From: Clostridiales bacterium
GTDB taxonomy: Bacteria; Bacillota; Clostridia; Oscillospirales; Oscillospiraceae
NCBI GenBank assembly: GCA_003516765.1
Contig: DPCD01000147.1
Span: 1-19,410 of the forward strand
DNA: 19,410 nucleotides
Reading direction: 5' to 3'
Under the pieces are notes generated by a model, which made no database searches, had not been told where the DNA came from, and worked only from the letters and a program-made list of their open reading frames with translations. Shown piece after piece: positions 1-4,841 of this stretch. The translations under genes and the position numbers were made by a program. How positions within the stretch are numbered: the first letter of the stretch is position 1; each line of letters starts with the position of its first letter.

Positions 1-10
1 ACTACTACTT

Positions 11-16
11 TATAAT
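11..16 (+). promoter_or_regulatory. Possible -10 box for the EamA transporter gene
   Basis: A perfect TATAAT lies 31 bp before the ATG of the transporter gene. The -35 region would fall outside the window, so only half of the promoter can be judged. Confidence 0.3.
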
Positions 17-47
17 ACAAGGAAACTGAAAAAGCGGGGAATGGTTT

Positions 48-932
48 ATGAAACAATCGAAATCCGCCCTCTGCGTGCTGCTGGCGGGAACGCTCTGGGG
101 CAGCATGGGGCTTTTTGTGCGCAAGCTCAACGCCGTGGGGCTGTACGCGCTCGACATTGTGCAGCTGCGCATTGCAATCAGCCTGGTCCTTGTGGGGCTC
201 TACCTTCTGATTTTTGCGCGCGACAAGCTGCGCGTGAGACTTCGCGATCTGTGGTGCTTTGCCGGAACGGGCATTGTGAGCCTGCTGCTGTTCTCCTGGT
301 GCTATTTTTCTGGCATGCAGGAGGCAAGTCTGAGCGTGATGGCGGTGCTGCTGTATACCTCTCCAGCGTTTATCATGCTGCTGAGTGTGCTTCTGTTCCG
401 CGAAAAGCTCACGCGGCAAAAGCTTCTGGCGCTGGTTCTGACGTTTACCGGCTGCTGTCTGGTCTCCGGGCTCGGAAGCGGCAGCGCGGTGTCGATGAAG
501 GGGCTTCTTCTGGGGCTCGGCTCTGGCTTTTTCTACGCGCTCTATTCGATTTTCAGCCGCTACGCCATCGAGCGCGGCTACGGCTCGTGGACCATCACGT
601 TCTACACCTTCCTGTTCTGCCTGCTCGCCAGCGCCCCGCTTGCGCACTGGGGTCTGATTGCATCTGCGCTGTCAAGCGGCGTTTCCGTTCCGGTGTACGC
701 GCTTCTGATGGGTCTGCTCACGGGCTTTCTGGCATACATCTTCTACACAAAGGGACTTGAGGGCATGGAGTCGAGCCGCGCGGGCATCCTCGCCTCGGTT
801 GAGCCGGTCGTCGGCACCATCATCGGAACGCTCGTTTTCCACGAGCCGCTGCCTGTTCAAAGCGTCCTCGGCATCGCGCTGGTTCTGGGCGGAATTGTCG
901 TTCTGGGCGGCAAAAAAGCCTCCAAAGCGTAA
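48..932 (+). CDS. EamA/DMT-family transporter (RhaT/YdcZ-like)
   Basis: This 294-residue integral membrane protein belongs to the drug/metabolite transporter superfamily. Members export or import metabolites, amino acids or nucleotides across the cytoplasmic membrane; the substrate cannot be read here. Two EamA repeats are visible, roughly residues 8-140 and 150-288, giving about ten hydrophobic helices. The N-terminus begins with the typical 'LLAGTLWGSMGLFVRKL' first helix, and the second repeat ends in 'EPVVGTIIGTLVFHEPL', a DMT hallmark. The length is normal for the family. The ATG at 48 is preferred over the out-of-frame ATG at 41, which opens only a shadow frame; its ribosome site (GCGGGGA) is weak. 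The gene appears to stand alone, followed by a separate promoter for the next gene. The family call is firm; the specificity is unknown. Confidence 0.92.
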   Translation: MKQSKSALCVLLAGTLWGSMGLFVRKLNAVGLYALDIVQLRIAISLVLVGLYLLIFARDKLRVRLRDLWCFAGTGIVSLLLFSWCYFSGMQEASLSVMAVLLYTSPAFIMLLSVLLFREKLTRQKLLALVLTFTGCCLVSGLGSGSAVSMKGLLLGLGSGFFYALYSIFSRYAIERGYGSWTITFYTFLFCLLASAPLAHWGLIASALSSGVSVPVYALLMGLLTGFLAYIFYTKGLEGMESSRAGILASVEPVVGTIIGTLVFHEPLPVQSVLGIALVLGGIVVLGGKKASKA

Positions 933-960
933 ACTTTTTTTAAACACTTCGACGCATTTC

Positions 961-989
961 TTGTAAACCCGGTAACGAAACAGTATAAT
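961..989 (+). promoter_or_regulatory. Sigma-A-type promoter for the zinc-ribbon gene
   Basis: TTGTAA (961-966) and TATAAT (984-989) are separated by 17 bp. The predicted start of transcription is near 996, giving a leader of about 37 nt before the ATG at 1033. Confidence 0.6.
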
Positions 990-1003
990 GAAGCTAACAA
1001 ATG

Positions 1004-1017
1004 ATTTCATATGAAAT
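1004..1017. promoter_or_regulatory. 14-bp perfect palindrome just downstream of a promoter; candidate operator
   Basis: ATTTCATATGAAAT is self-complementary over all 14 bp. It sits about 8-21 nt after the predicted transcription start of the zinc-ribbon gene and just before its GGGGG-containing ribosome site. The position suits a repressor-binding site, but no regulator gene is adjacent, so this is inference from symmetry and position only. Confidence 0.35.
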
Positions 1018-1032
1018 ACAGGGGGCTGTCAC

Positions 1033-1422
1033 ATGTTTCAAAAGCTGGGCGACGCGCTGCGGCGGTTCATGTACGGACGCTACGGTGCAGATTCGCTGAA
1101 TAAATGGCTGCTGATTTTCGCGGTAATTCTGATGCTGCTGGGCTCGCTCGGCAGCCGCTATCTCGCGCCGTGGATGGCTGCGTTCAATACGCTGGCATAT
1201 GTGCCGCTGATCTGGTCGCTGTTCCGGATGTACTCGCGCAACATCGAAGCGCGCCGCCGGGAAAACGCCGCGTTCCAGCGCTTCTTCACCCGTCTGCGCG
1301 ACCGGCAGAACCGCTACTTCACCTGTCCGCGCTGCCGGCAGGTTGTCCGCGTTCCGCGCGGCAAGGGCAGAATCAATATCCGCTGCCCCAAATGCGGCGA
1401 GCAGTTCATCAGGAAAACATAA
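1033..1422 (+). CDS. Small membrane protein with C-terminal zinc ribbon
   Basis: The 129-residue product has two hydrophobic segments (about residues 25-40 and 44-64), followed by a basic, Arg-rich linker and a C-terminal zinc-ribbon motif. Cys98-x2-Cys101 and Cys118-x2-Cys121 form the four zinc ligands ('CPRC' and 'CPKC'). The C-terminal part would lie on one face of the membrane, probably cytosolic given the Arg-rich stretch after the second helix. Similar small proteins are common as uncharacterised ORFs in Clostridia; no reaction is known to me. The ATG at 1033 follows AGGGGG at a spacing of about 7 nt. It has its own promoter upstream and a terminator hairpin downstream, so it is probably a single-gene unit. 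The gene is real; its function is unknown. Confidence 0.85.
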   Translation: MFQKLGDALRRFMYGRYGADSLNKWLLIFAVILMLLGSLGSRYLAPWMAAFNTLAYVPLIWSLFRMYSRNIEARRRENAAFQRFFTRLRDRQNRYFTCPRCRQVVRVPRGKGRINIRCPKCGEQFIRKT

Positions 1423-1434
1423 AGGACAAAGAAA

Positions 1435-1480
1435 ACCCGCAGACGGCTTCTCTGGAAGCTGCCTGCGGGTGTTTGTGTTC
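1435..1480 (+). terminator. Rho-independent terminator of the zinc-ribbon gene
   Basis: ACCCGCAG (1435-1442) pairs with CTGCGGGT (1463-1470). An inner GGCTTC/GAAGC stem adds to it, and a moderately T-rich tail (GTTTGTGTT) follows. It begins 13 nt after the stop codon. Confidence 0.75.
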
Positions 1481-1502
1481 CATCCATCTGCATTTGAATG
1501 GA

Positions 1503-1531
1503 TTGACAGATTTTGTTTTTTCATGTAACAT
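1503..1531 (+). promoter_or_regulatory. Rightward promoter of the two-promoter RNA element
   Basis: A consensus TTGACA (1503-1508) and TAACAT (1526-1531) are separated by exactly 17 bp. Transcription would start near 1538, immediately at a small TGCCC/GGGCA hairpin (1537-1550), and read into the micro-ORF at 1613. Confidence 0.6.
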
Positions 1532-1612
1532 AGACTTGCCCGTATGGGCAGGAGAGACGATACGATACACGGTAGGCGGTTCGGCTGACACTTCCGAAAG
1601 GAGGTGCATGCC

Positions 1613-1693
1613 ATGCGTATTACGTTACATATTGGTGCTTTTACAGTTACCATTATCGTAAAGAGACGCGAAAACCGCCACTCTGCCAAGTGA
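1613..1693 (+). CDS. 26-residue hydrophobic/basic micropeptide
   Basis: This short ORF is preceded by an essentially perfect ribosome site, AAAGGAGGTG (1597-1606), among the strongest in the window. The AGGAGG core lies 8 nt before the ATG at 1613 and only 3 nt before an alternative out-of-frame ATG at 1608, so 1613 is chosen. The peptide has a short polar start, a beta-branched hydrophobic core (TLHIGAFTVTIIV) and a strongly basic tail (KRRENRHSAK). The core is short for a classical transmembrane helix but suits a small membrane-active or beta-forming peptide. The stop codon lies inside the hairpin at 1671-1700. A consensus promoter stands upstream and a facing promoter opposes it. It could be a type I toxin, a leader peptide or a regulatory peptide; no homology can be asserted from here. 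Confidence 0.55.
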   Translation: MRITLHIGAFTVTIIVKRRENRHSAK

Positions 1694-1760
1694 CGGTTTT
1701 CTTAGGTAAACCTTAAGCAAACTGTTACCTGAGCCGAACCGCTTATCGGTATCGTCTCTT
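1667..1760 (-). ncRNA. Putative antisense RNA opposing the micro-ORF transcript
   Basis: Transcription from the consensus leftward promoter (1794-1767) would start near 1760 and run antisense to the 3' end of the micro-ORF transcript. The first terminator-like hairpin it meets is at 1700-1671, predicting an RNA of roughly 95 nt that overlaps the last third of the ORF. No ORF with a ribosome site is seen on this strand. Read-through would give a longer RNA covering the ribosome site too. This is inferred from promoter and hairpin positions only. Confidence 0.4.
1671..1704. terminator. Bidirectional terminator-like hairpin inside the RNA element
   Basis: AAAACCG-C-CACT (1671-1682) pairs with AGTG-A-CGGTTTT (1689-1700) around a 6-nt loop. 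Because the stem starts with AAAA and ends with TTTT, it can act as an intrinsic terminator in both directions. It contains the stop codon of the micro-ORF. Confidence 0.45.
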
Positions 1761-1766
1761 TCTTTT

Positions 1767-1794
1767 ATTATAGCCGTTGCAGGCGGTTTGTCAA
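1767..1794 (-). promoter_or_regulatory. Leftward promoter with both hexamers at consensus, facing the micro-ORF
   Basis: On the minus strand TTGACA (1794-1789) and TATAAT (1772-1767) are both perfect matches, with a 16-bp spacer. The -35 box overlaps the stop codon of the MATE gene. The promoter points away from that gene, into the RNA element, and no protein gene lies downstream on this strand. It therefore most likely drives a non-coding RNA. Confidence 0.65.
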
Positions 1795-3158
1795 GCTTCT
1801 GCCGTCTGCAGCGTTTTCCAGTTGGCGGTCTGCCTGCGGTAGCAGCGGAAGAAATATGCCATCTGCCCCATGGCGGTGAGCGCCCAGGAGAAGATGTAAA
1901 GCAGATACAAAGACGTCAGCGTGTGGAACATGGCAAAGATCGTATAGACCCAGATCACGCGGAACACGCACGAACCGAGAATCACAATCGCGACCGGCAC
2001 CGCGCTCTTGCCGAGCCCGCGCGAAGCGGCAAGCGAGTTGTCCATGAACGCCGAGAACGCATAGCTCCAGCCCATGATATGAAGCTTTTCCATGCCCGCG
2101 GCAATGACCTCGGGGTCCGGCGTGAAAATGCGCAGGAAGCCGCCGCCGAAGAACATGAGCGCCAACCCCAGCACTGCGCCCACGCCGAACGAATACACCA
2201 GACTCACGCGGTAAGCCTTTTGGATGCGCTCTTTGTTGTGCGCGCCATAGTTCTGGCTGATGAAAGTCGAGCATGCCGTATAGGGCGCCGCCATGACCTC
2301 ATAAACCAGGGAATCGGCATTTGCCGCAGCGGAGTTTCCTTCGACGACCGCGGCGCTGAACGTGTTGACGGCAGACTGGATGAACAGGTTTGCCATCGCA
2401 AAAATCGCGTGCTGCAGCCCGGAGGTAATGCCGATGGCAAGAATGCGCTGCGCCTTTTCCCAGCTGAAGACAAAGTTCTTGAGCTCCAGCTGGTAGTCCT
2501 CCTGCGTGCGCAGCAGAACGCGCAGCACCAGCACCGCCGAGGTGTACTGCGAAAGGATCGTCGCCAACGCGACGCCGTCGGCTGCCATCTTGCAGACAAT
2601 CACAAAAAACAGGTTCAGGCAGATATTGAGCCCGCCCGCGATGGAAAGGAAGATCAACGGGCGCTTCGTGTCGCCCGAGGCGGTCAGCACGGCGCTGCCG
2701 AAATTGTAAAGCGCCATTGCCGGAAGCCCGAAGGCATAGATGCGCATGTATAAAATCGCGCCGTCGATCAACTCCTCCTTCGTGCCAAGCAGCGTCAGAA
2801 GCGGGCGCGCCAGACAGAAGCACAGCGCAAACAGAATCACGCCCAGCCCCAGGCACACCGCGCTCGCCGTATGGACCGTCTGGCGGGTATTTTCCCGCTC
2901 GCGCGCGCCGATGAAGCGCGCGGTCAGAACGTTTACGCCCGCGCCCATGCCGATCAGAAAGCCCGAGTAGAGCGCGGCAAGCGTTGCCGTGGAGCCGACG
3001 GAGCCGAGCGCGTGAGACCCGGCAAACTGCCCGACGACGGCGATGTCCGACATATTGAACAGCACCTGCAGCAGGTTCGACGCCATCAGCGGCAGGCTGA
3101 AAATCAGAATTTGCTTCCAGAGATTCCCGTGCGTCATGTCCCGCGGATCGTAGTGCAT
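1791..3158 (-). CDS. MATE-family efflux transporter (NorM/DinF type)
   Basis: This 455-residue multidrug and toxin extrusion family exporter probably uses a Na+ or H+ gradient to expel organic cations or similar compounds. About twelve hydrophobic helices are visible in two pseudo-repeats. The start 'DMTHGNLWKQILIFSLPLMASNL' and the 'MSDIAVVGQFAG' segment are typical of the first MATE repeat. The ATG at 3158 is chosen because a GGAGG (3173-3169) lies 10 nt upstream and the conserved family region begins about ten residues later. The open frame extends upstream through the tRNA-Ser region to 3524, but that extension is an antisense tRNA shadow. The gene is monocistronic, with its own promoter at 3244-3216 containing a 12-bp palindrome. 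The substrate cannot be predicted. Confidence 0.93.
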   Translation of the reverse strand: MHYDPRDMTHGNLWKQILIFSLPLMASNLLQVLFNMSDIAVVGQFAGSHALGSVGSTATLAALYSGFLIGMGAGVNVLTARFIGARERENTRQTVHTASAVCLGLGVILFALCFCLARPLLTLLGTKEELIDGAILYMRIYAFGLPAMALYNFGSAVLTASGDTKRPLIFLSIAGGLNICLNLFFVIVCKMAADGVALATILSQYTSAVLVLRVLLRTQEDYQLELKNFVFSWEKAQRILAIGITSGLQHAIFAMANLFIQSAVNTFSAAVVEGNSAAANADSLVYEVMAAPYTACSTFISQNYGAHNKERIQKAYRVSLVYSFGVGAVLGLALMFFGGGFLRIFTPDPEVIAAGMEKLHIMGWSYAFSAFMDNSLAASRGLGKSAVPVAIVILGSCVFRVIWVYTIFAMFHTLTSLYLLYIFSWALTAMGQMAYFFRCYRRQTANWKTLQTAEA

Positions 3159-3215
3159 GGCGGTCAAGCCTCCAAAGATCAATTTATGTGCCGGCTGTTT
3201 GCGCGGCACCGCCAT

Positions 3216-3244
3216 ACTATAGCACCGAAAACCGGTTTTGGCAA
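3216..3244 (-). promoter_or_regulatory. MATE gene promoter with a 12-bp palindrome in the spacer
   Basis: On the minus strand TTGCCA (3244-3239) and TATAGT (3221-3216) are 17 bp apart. Most of the spacer is filled by the perfect palindrome AAAACCGGTTTT (3228-3239), which a repressor or activator could bind. The leader to the ATG is about 50 nt. Confidence 0.6.
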
Positions 3245-3375
3245 TGGAATTTTCGGAACTTTTCTGCACAAAAAGCGCTGCCCCACCCGGCGCGGCTTTT
3301 GCAGCAGAAACACGAAAAATCCGCGCCATTTTCCGCTTCCCGAAAAACATTCCGGACAAACGCGCGAGAAAACCC

Positions 3376-3404
3376 TTGATTTTGCGTCCGCTTGCTGGTA
3401 TAAT
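3376..3404 (+). promoter_or_regulatory. tRNA-Ser promoter with extended -10
   Basis: TTGATT (3376-3381) and TATAAT (3399-3404) are 17 bp apart, with TGG directly before the -10 box (extended -10). Transcription would start near 3411, about 22 nt before the mature tRNA. Confidence 0.7.
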
Positions 3405-3432
3405 GTTCTGGCAAAGCGCGTATAGCGCCGAT

Positions 3433-3523
3433 GGAGTGGTATCGAAGTGGTTATAACGGCCCTGACTCGAAATCAGGTGTACCGGCAACGGTACCGTGGG
3501 TTCGAATCCCACCCACTCCGCCA
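3433..3523 (+). tRNA. tRNA-Ser (anticodon CGA)
   Basis: GGAGTGG (3433-3439) pairs with CCACTCC (3513-3519), giving a complete acceptor stem, followed by discriminator G and an encoded CCA (3521-3523). The anticodon stem CTGA/TCAG carries the loop CTCGAAA, giving anticodon CGA for UCG codons. A long variable arm with a GTACCG/CGGTAC stem marks it as a class II tRNA, as expected for serine. The T arm contains GTTCGAATC. Its 3' end is part of an extended inverted repeat with the terminator. Antisense and shadow ORFs over it are spurious. Confidence 0.96.
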
Positions 3524-3570
3524 AAAAGAAGAGACACGCAATCGCGTGTCTCTTTTCTTTTTGGCGGAGT
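3515..3570. repeat. Inverted repeat linking the tRNA-Ser 3' end to its terminator
   Basis: The terminator stem is only the core of a longer inverted repeat. ACTCCGCCAAAAAG at the tRNA 3' end (3515-3528) is mirrored as CTTTTTGGCGGAGT (3557-3570) beyond the terminator, with a 2-nt bulge. The right arm is thus an inverted copy of the tRNA acceptor 3' strand plus CCA. Read on the minus strand it looks like a tRNA end followed by the same terminator. Confidence 0.75.
3529..3565 (+). terminator. Rho-independent terminator of tRNA-Ser
   Basis: AAGAGACACGC (3529-3539) pairs with GCGTGTCTCTT (3544-3554) around a 4-nt loop and is followed by TTCTTTTT. It begins six bases after the tRNA CCA end. Confidence 0.9.
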
Positions 3571-3644
3571 ACAGTCTGCTACGCAGACTGTGTCGCCTGC
3601 GGGCGGGAATTGAACGCGCAAGGAACCCCTGATAGGTTTCTTGC
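3571..3644. repeat. Cluster of intergenic hairpins after the tRNA terminator
   Basis: ACAGTCTGC-TAC-GCAGACTGT (3571-3591) is a perfect 9-bp hairpin, followed closely by CGCC-TGCG-GGCG (3594-3605). GCAAGGAACC (3618-3627) pairs with GGTTTCTTGC (3635-3644) with one G-U pair on the plus strand. On the minus strand, GTTCAATTC (3615-3607) matches the tRNA T-loop consensus, but its stem has a mismatch and no anticodon arm can be found. This may be a REP-like repeat cluster or tRNA debris. The remaining bases to the metallophosphatase stop (3768) hold only a GAAAGGTT/AACCTTTC stem (3725-3732 with 3748-3755) and no gene. Confidence 0.4.
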
Positions 3645-3765
3645 ACACATTCTTCCTTTCCGAAACCAGGCGTCTCGACATTGCCCCGAATGGGTAAATC
3701 CCACTGCTCCGATTTCGTTCTATTGAAAGGTTGTCGGGTTTCCAGCAAACCTTTCCATGAGATTC

Positions 3766-4620
3766 CTACCTTTCCGTCTCTCCCGCCCGCAGGGTAATGA
3801 CCGGGATTTCGGGCTGGTTTGCGATACGGATAGGGATTCTTCGGCTGCCGCCAAGCCCGCGGCTGACGGCAAGGGTCGTTTTTCCCATCGTGTAAAGCCC
3901 CGCCGTGTAGTCTGGAAAAAACTCATAGTGCGTGCCGAAGACCGCGCCAAGGAAGGGCAGCCGGACCACGCCGCCGTGCGCATGCCCGCTCAAAACCAGA
4001 TCTGCGCCCAGGCGCGCGAAGCGCTCCAGCTGATCGTTCCGGTGGCAGAGCACAATCGTATATGCCTGCGGCGCTGCCTCATGGATTTCCTGCAGCAGCT
4101 GCCCCAGCGTCTTTTGGTCTGCCGGTCCGTTCGGGTCGTCGACACCCGCGAGAACGACGCTGCCGCCTTCGCGCGAAAGCATCACAAAGCTGTTTTCCAG
4201 CCGGGTGACGCCGCAGGCGCTTAACAGTTCGAACCACTGCTTCCGGTTTTCCATGCGCCACTCGTGATTGCCCGTCACATAATAGCACGGCGCAATCGCC
4301 GCCAGGCGCGGCAGCAGGCGTGATAGCACCTGCAAATTGCTTTCTTCGTCCGCAATATCTCCTGCCAGCGCAATGAGATCCGGGTGCGCATTTGTCAGCT
4401 GCCCGACCAGCCAGTCGTTGTCGGGTCCGAAGGTTCTGCCGTGCAGGTCCGTAACGAGTGCGATGCGAAAGCCGTCGAACGCAGCAGGAAGCGTTTTGGA
4501 AGAAACGGTCAGCTCCGTCAGAGACACTGTGAAGTTCCCTGCCCACAAAAGCCCAACCGCCAGCGCTGCCACAGGCAGAAGCGCTCCCGCGCGGCTTCTT
4601 TTTTTCGCGTTTTTTCCCAT
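3766..4620 (-). CDS. Membrane-anchored calcineurin-like metallophosphatase (YkuE/YaeI type)
   Basis: This 284-residue metallophosphoesterase has an N-terminal basic stretch and one hydrophobic segment (about residues 12-30), likely an uncleaved signal anchor that places the catalytic domain outside the cytoplasmic membrane. All dinuclear-metal motifs are present: Asp58-x-His60 (TDLHG), Asp88 in AGDIAD, Asn118-His119 in GNHE, His193, and His213-x-His215 (GHAHGG). Related enzymes such as YkuE and YaeI hydrolyse phosphodiesters, including lipid-linked ones, but the substrate here is unknown. The ATG at 4620 is chosen because GGAGG lies 7 nt upstream; the longer open frame to 5004 overlaps the recJ promoter and lacks family similarity. 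It is divergent from recJ and appears monocistronic. Confidence 0.92.
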   Translation of the reverse strand: MGKNAKKRSRAGALLPVAALAVGLLWAGNFTVSLTELTVSSKTLPAAFDGFRIALVTDLHGRTFGPDNDWLVGQLTNAHPDLIALAGDIADEESNLQVLSRLLPRLAAIAPCYYVTGNHEWRMENRKQWFELLSACGVTRLENSFVMLSREGGSVVLAGVDDPNGPADQKTLGQLLQEIHEAAPQAYTIVLCHRNDQLERFARLGADLVLSGHAHGGVVRLPFLGAVFGTHYEFFPDYTAGLYTMGKTTLAVSRGLGGSRRIPIRIANQPEIPVITLRAGETER

Positions 4621-4648
4621 CTGTGCGCCTCCGAGCAAAATTTTAACC

Positions 4649-4657
4649 ATTTTACCA
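4649..4657 (-). promoter_or_regulatory. Possible extended -10 promoter of the metallophosphatase
   Basis: TGGTAAAAT on the minus strand (4657-4649) matches an extended -10 box about 29 bp before the ATG. No convincing -35 box is seen, so this is tentative. Confidence 0.3.
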
Positions 4658-4750
4658 TGCCGGACCGGCAAAGAAAAGAACTTTTTGGCGCGCCGGTTTG
4701 CAATTTTTCCACAATTCTTCCCGTTCCGGGATTTGTTCATCGTTTTTTTA

Positions 4751-4779
4751 TTGTGATATGCGAAGGTTGATGCTATAAT
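4751..4779 (+). promoter_or_regulatory. Promoter of the recJ-rel-dtd-hemZ operon
   Basis: TTGTGA (4751-4756) and TATAAT (4774-4779) are 17 bp apart, with TGC before the -10 box (extended -10). Transcription would start near 4786. No other strong promoter is seen before the terminator at 15,896, so this one may serve the whole downstream run. Confidence 0.7.
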
Positions 4780-4797
4780 GATATGCAGAAAAATAGT

Positions 4798-4820
4798 GCC
4801 CGCCGGCTTTTCCGGCGGGC
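4798..4820 (+). other. GC-rich 5'-leader hairpin upstream of recJ
   Basis: GCCCGCCGG (4798-4806) pairs perfectly with CCGGCGGGC (4812-4820) around CTTTT. It lies about 12 nt after the predicted transcript start and 21 nt before the TTG start. There is no T-run after it, so a terminator is unlikely; it may stabilise the mRNA or limit translation. Confidence 0.5.
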
Positions 4821-4841
4821 GGTAATGGATGTGTATCGGAT

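Larger units (their letters stand above)
1538..1765 (+). ncRNA. Structured RNA or mRNA with long closing stem around a micro-ORF (unrecognised family)
   Basis: The predicted transcript can be closed by a long interrupted helix. AGAGACGATAC (1553-1563) pairs with GTATCGTCTCT (1749-1759), and GCGGTTCGGCT (1576-1586) pairs with AGCCGAACCGC (1732-1742). The 3' arm is followed by a T-rich run (1759-1766). Inside are the 26-codon ORF, a 30-nt hairpin at 1671-1700 and a possible AGGTAA/TTACCT stem (1704-1709 with 1725-1730). The 3' arm has a second possible partner: AAAGAGACG (1660-1668) can pair 9 bp with CGTCTCTTT (1753-1761), so two folds exclude each other. The region is visibly more AT-rich than its neighbours. 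The same inverted repeats could also be read as the ends of a small MITE. I do not recognise the family. Confidence 0.5.

Noticed and set aside
1608..1661. 17-residue ORF starting at ATG 1608
   Set aside because: The ATG is only 3 nt from AGGAGG; ATG 1613 has the proper 8-nt spacing.
994..1689. 231-codon minus-strand open frame over the zinc-ribbon gene and RNA element
   Set aside because: It lies antisense to a clear gene, its terminator and the micro-ORF, has no ribosome site and no recognisable domain.
3159..3524. N-terminal extension of the MATE frame through the tRNA-Ser gene
   Set aside because: It is antisense to the tRNA and its promoter, shows no MATE similarity, and a good GGAGG plus ATG exists at 3158.
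3571..3644. A second tRNA gene on the minus strand
   Set aside because: Only a T-loop-like GTTCAATTC and an acceptor-like end are seen; the T stem has a mismatch and no anticodon or D arm can be formed.
4798..4820. Terminator or riboswitch in the recJ leader
   Set aside because: The hairpin has no T-run and the leader is too short for any riboswitch aptamer I know.
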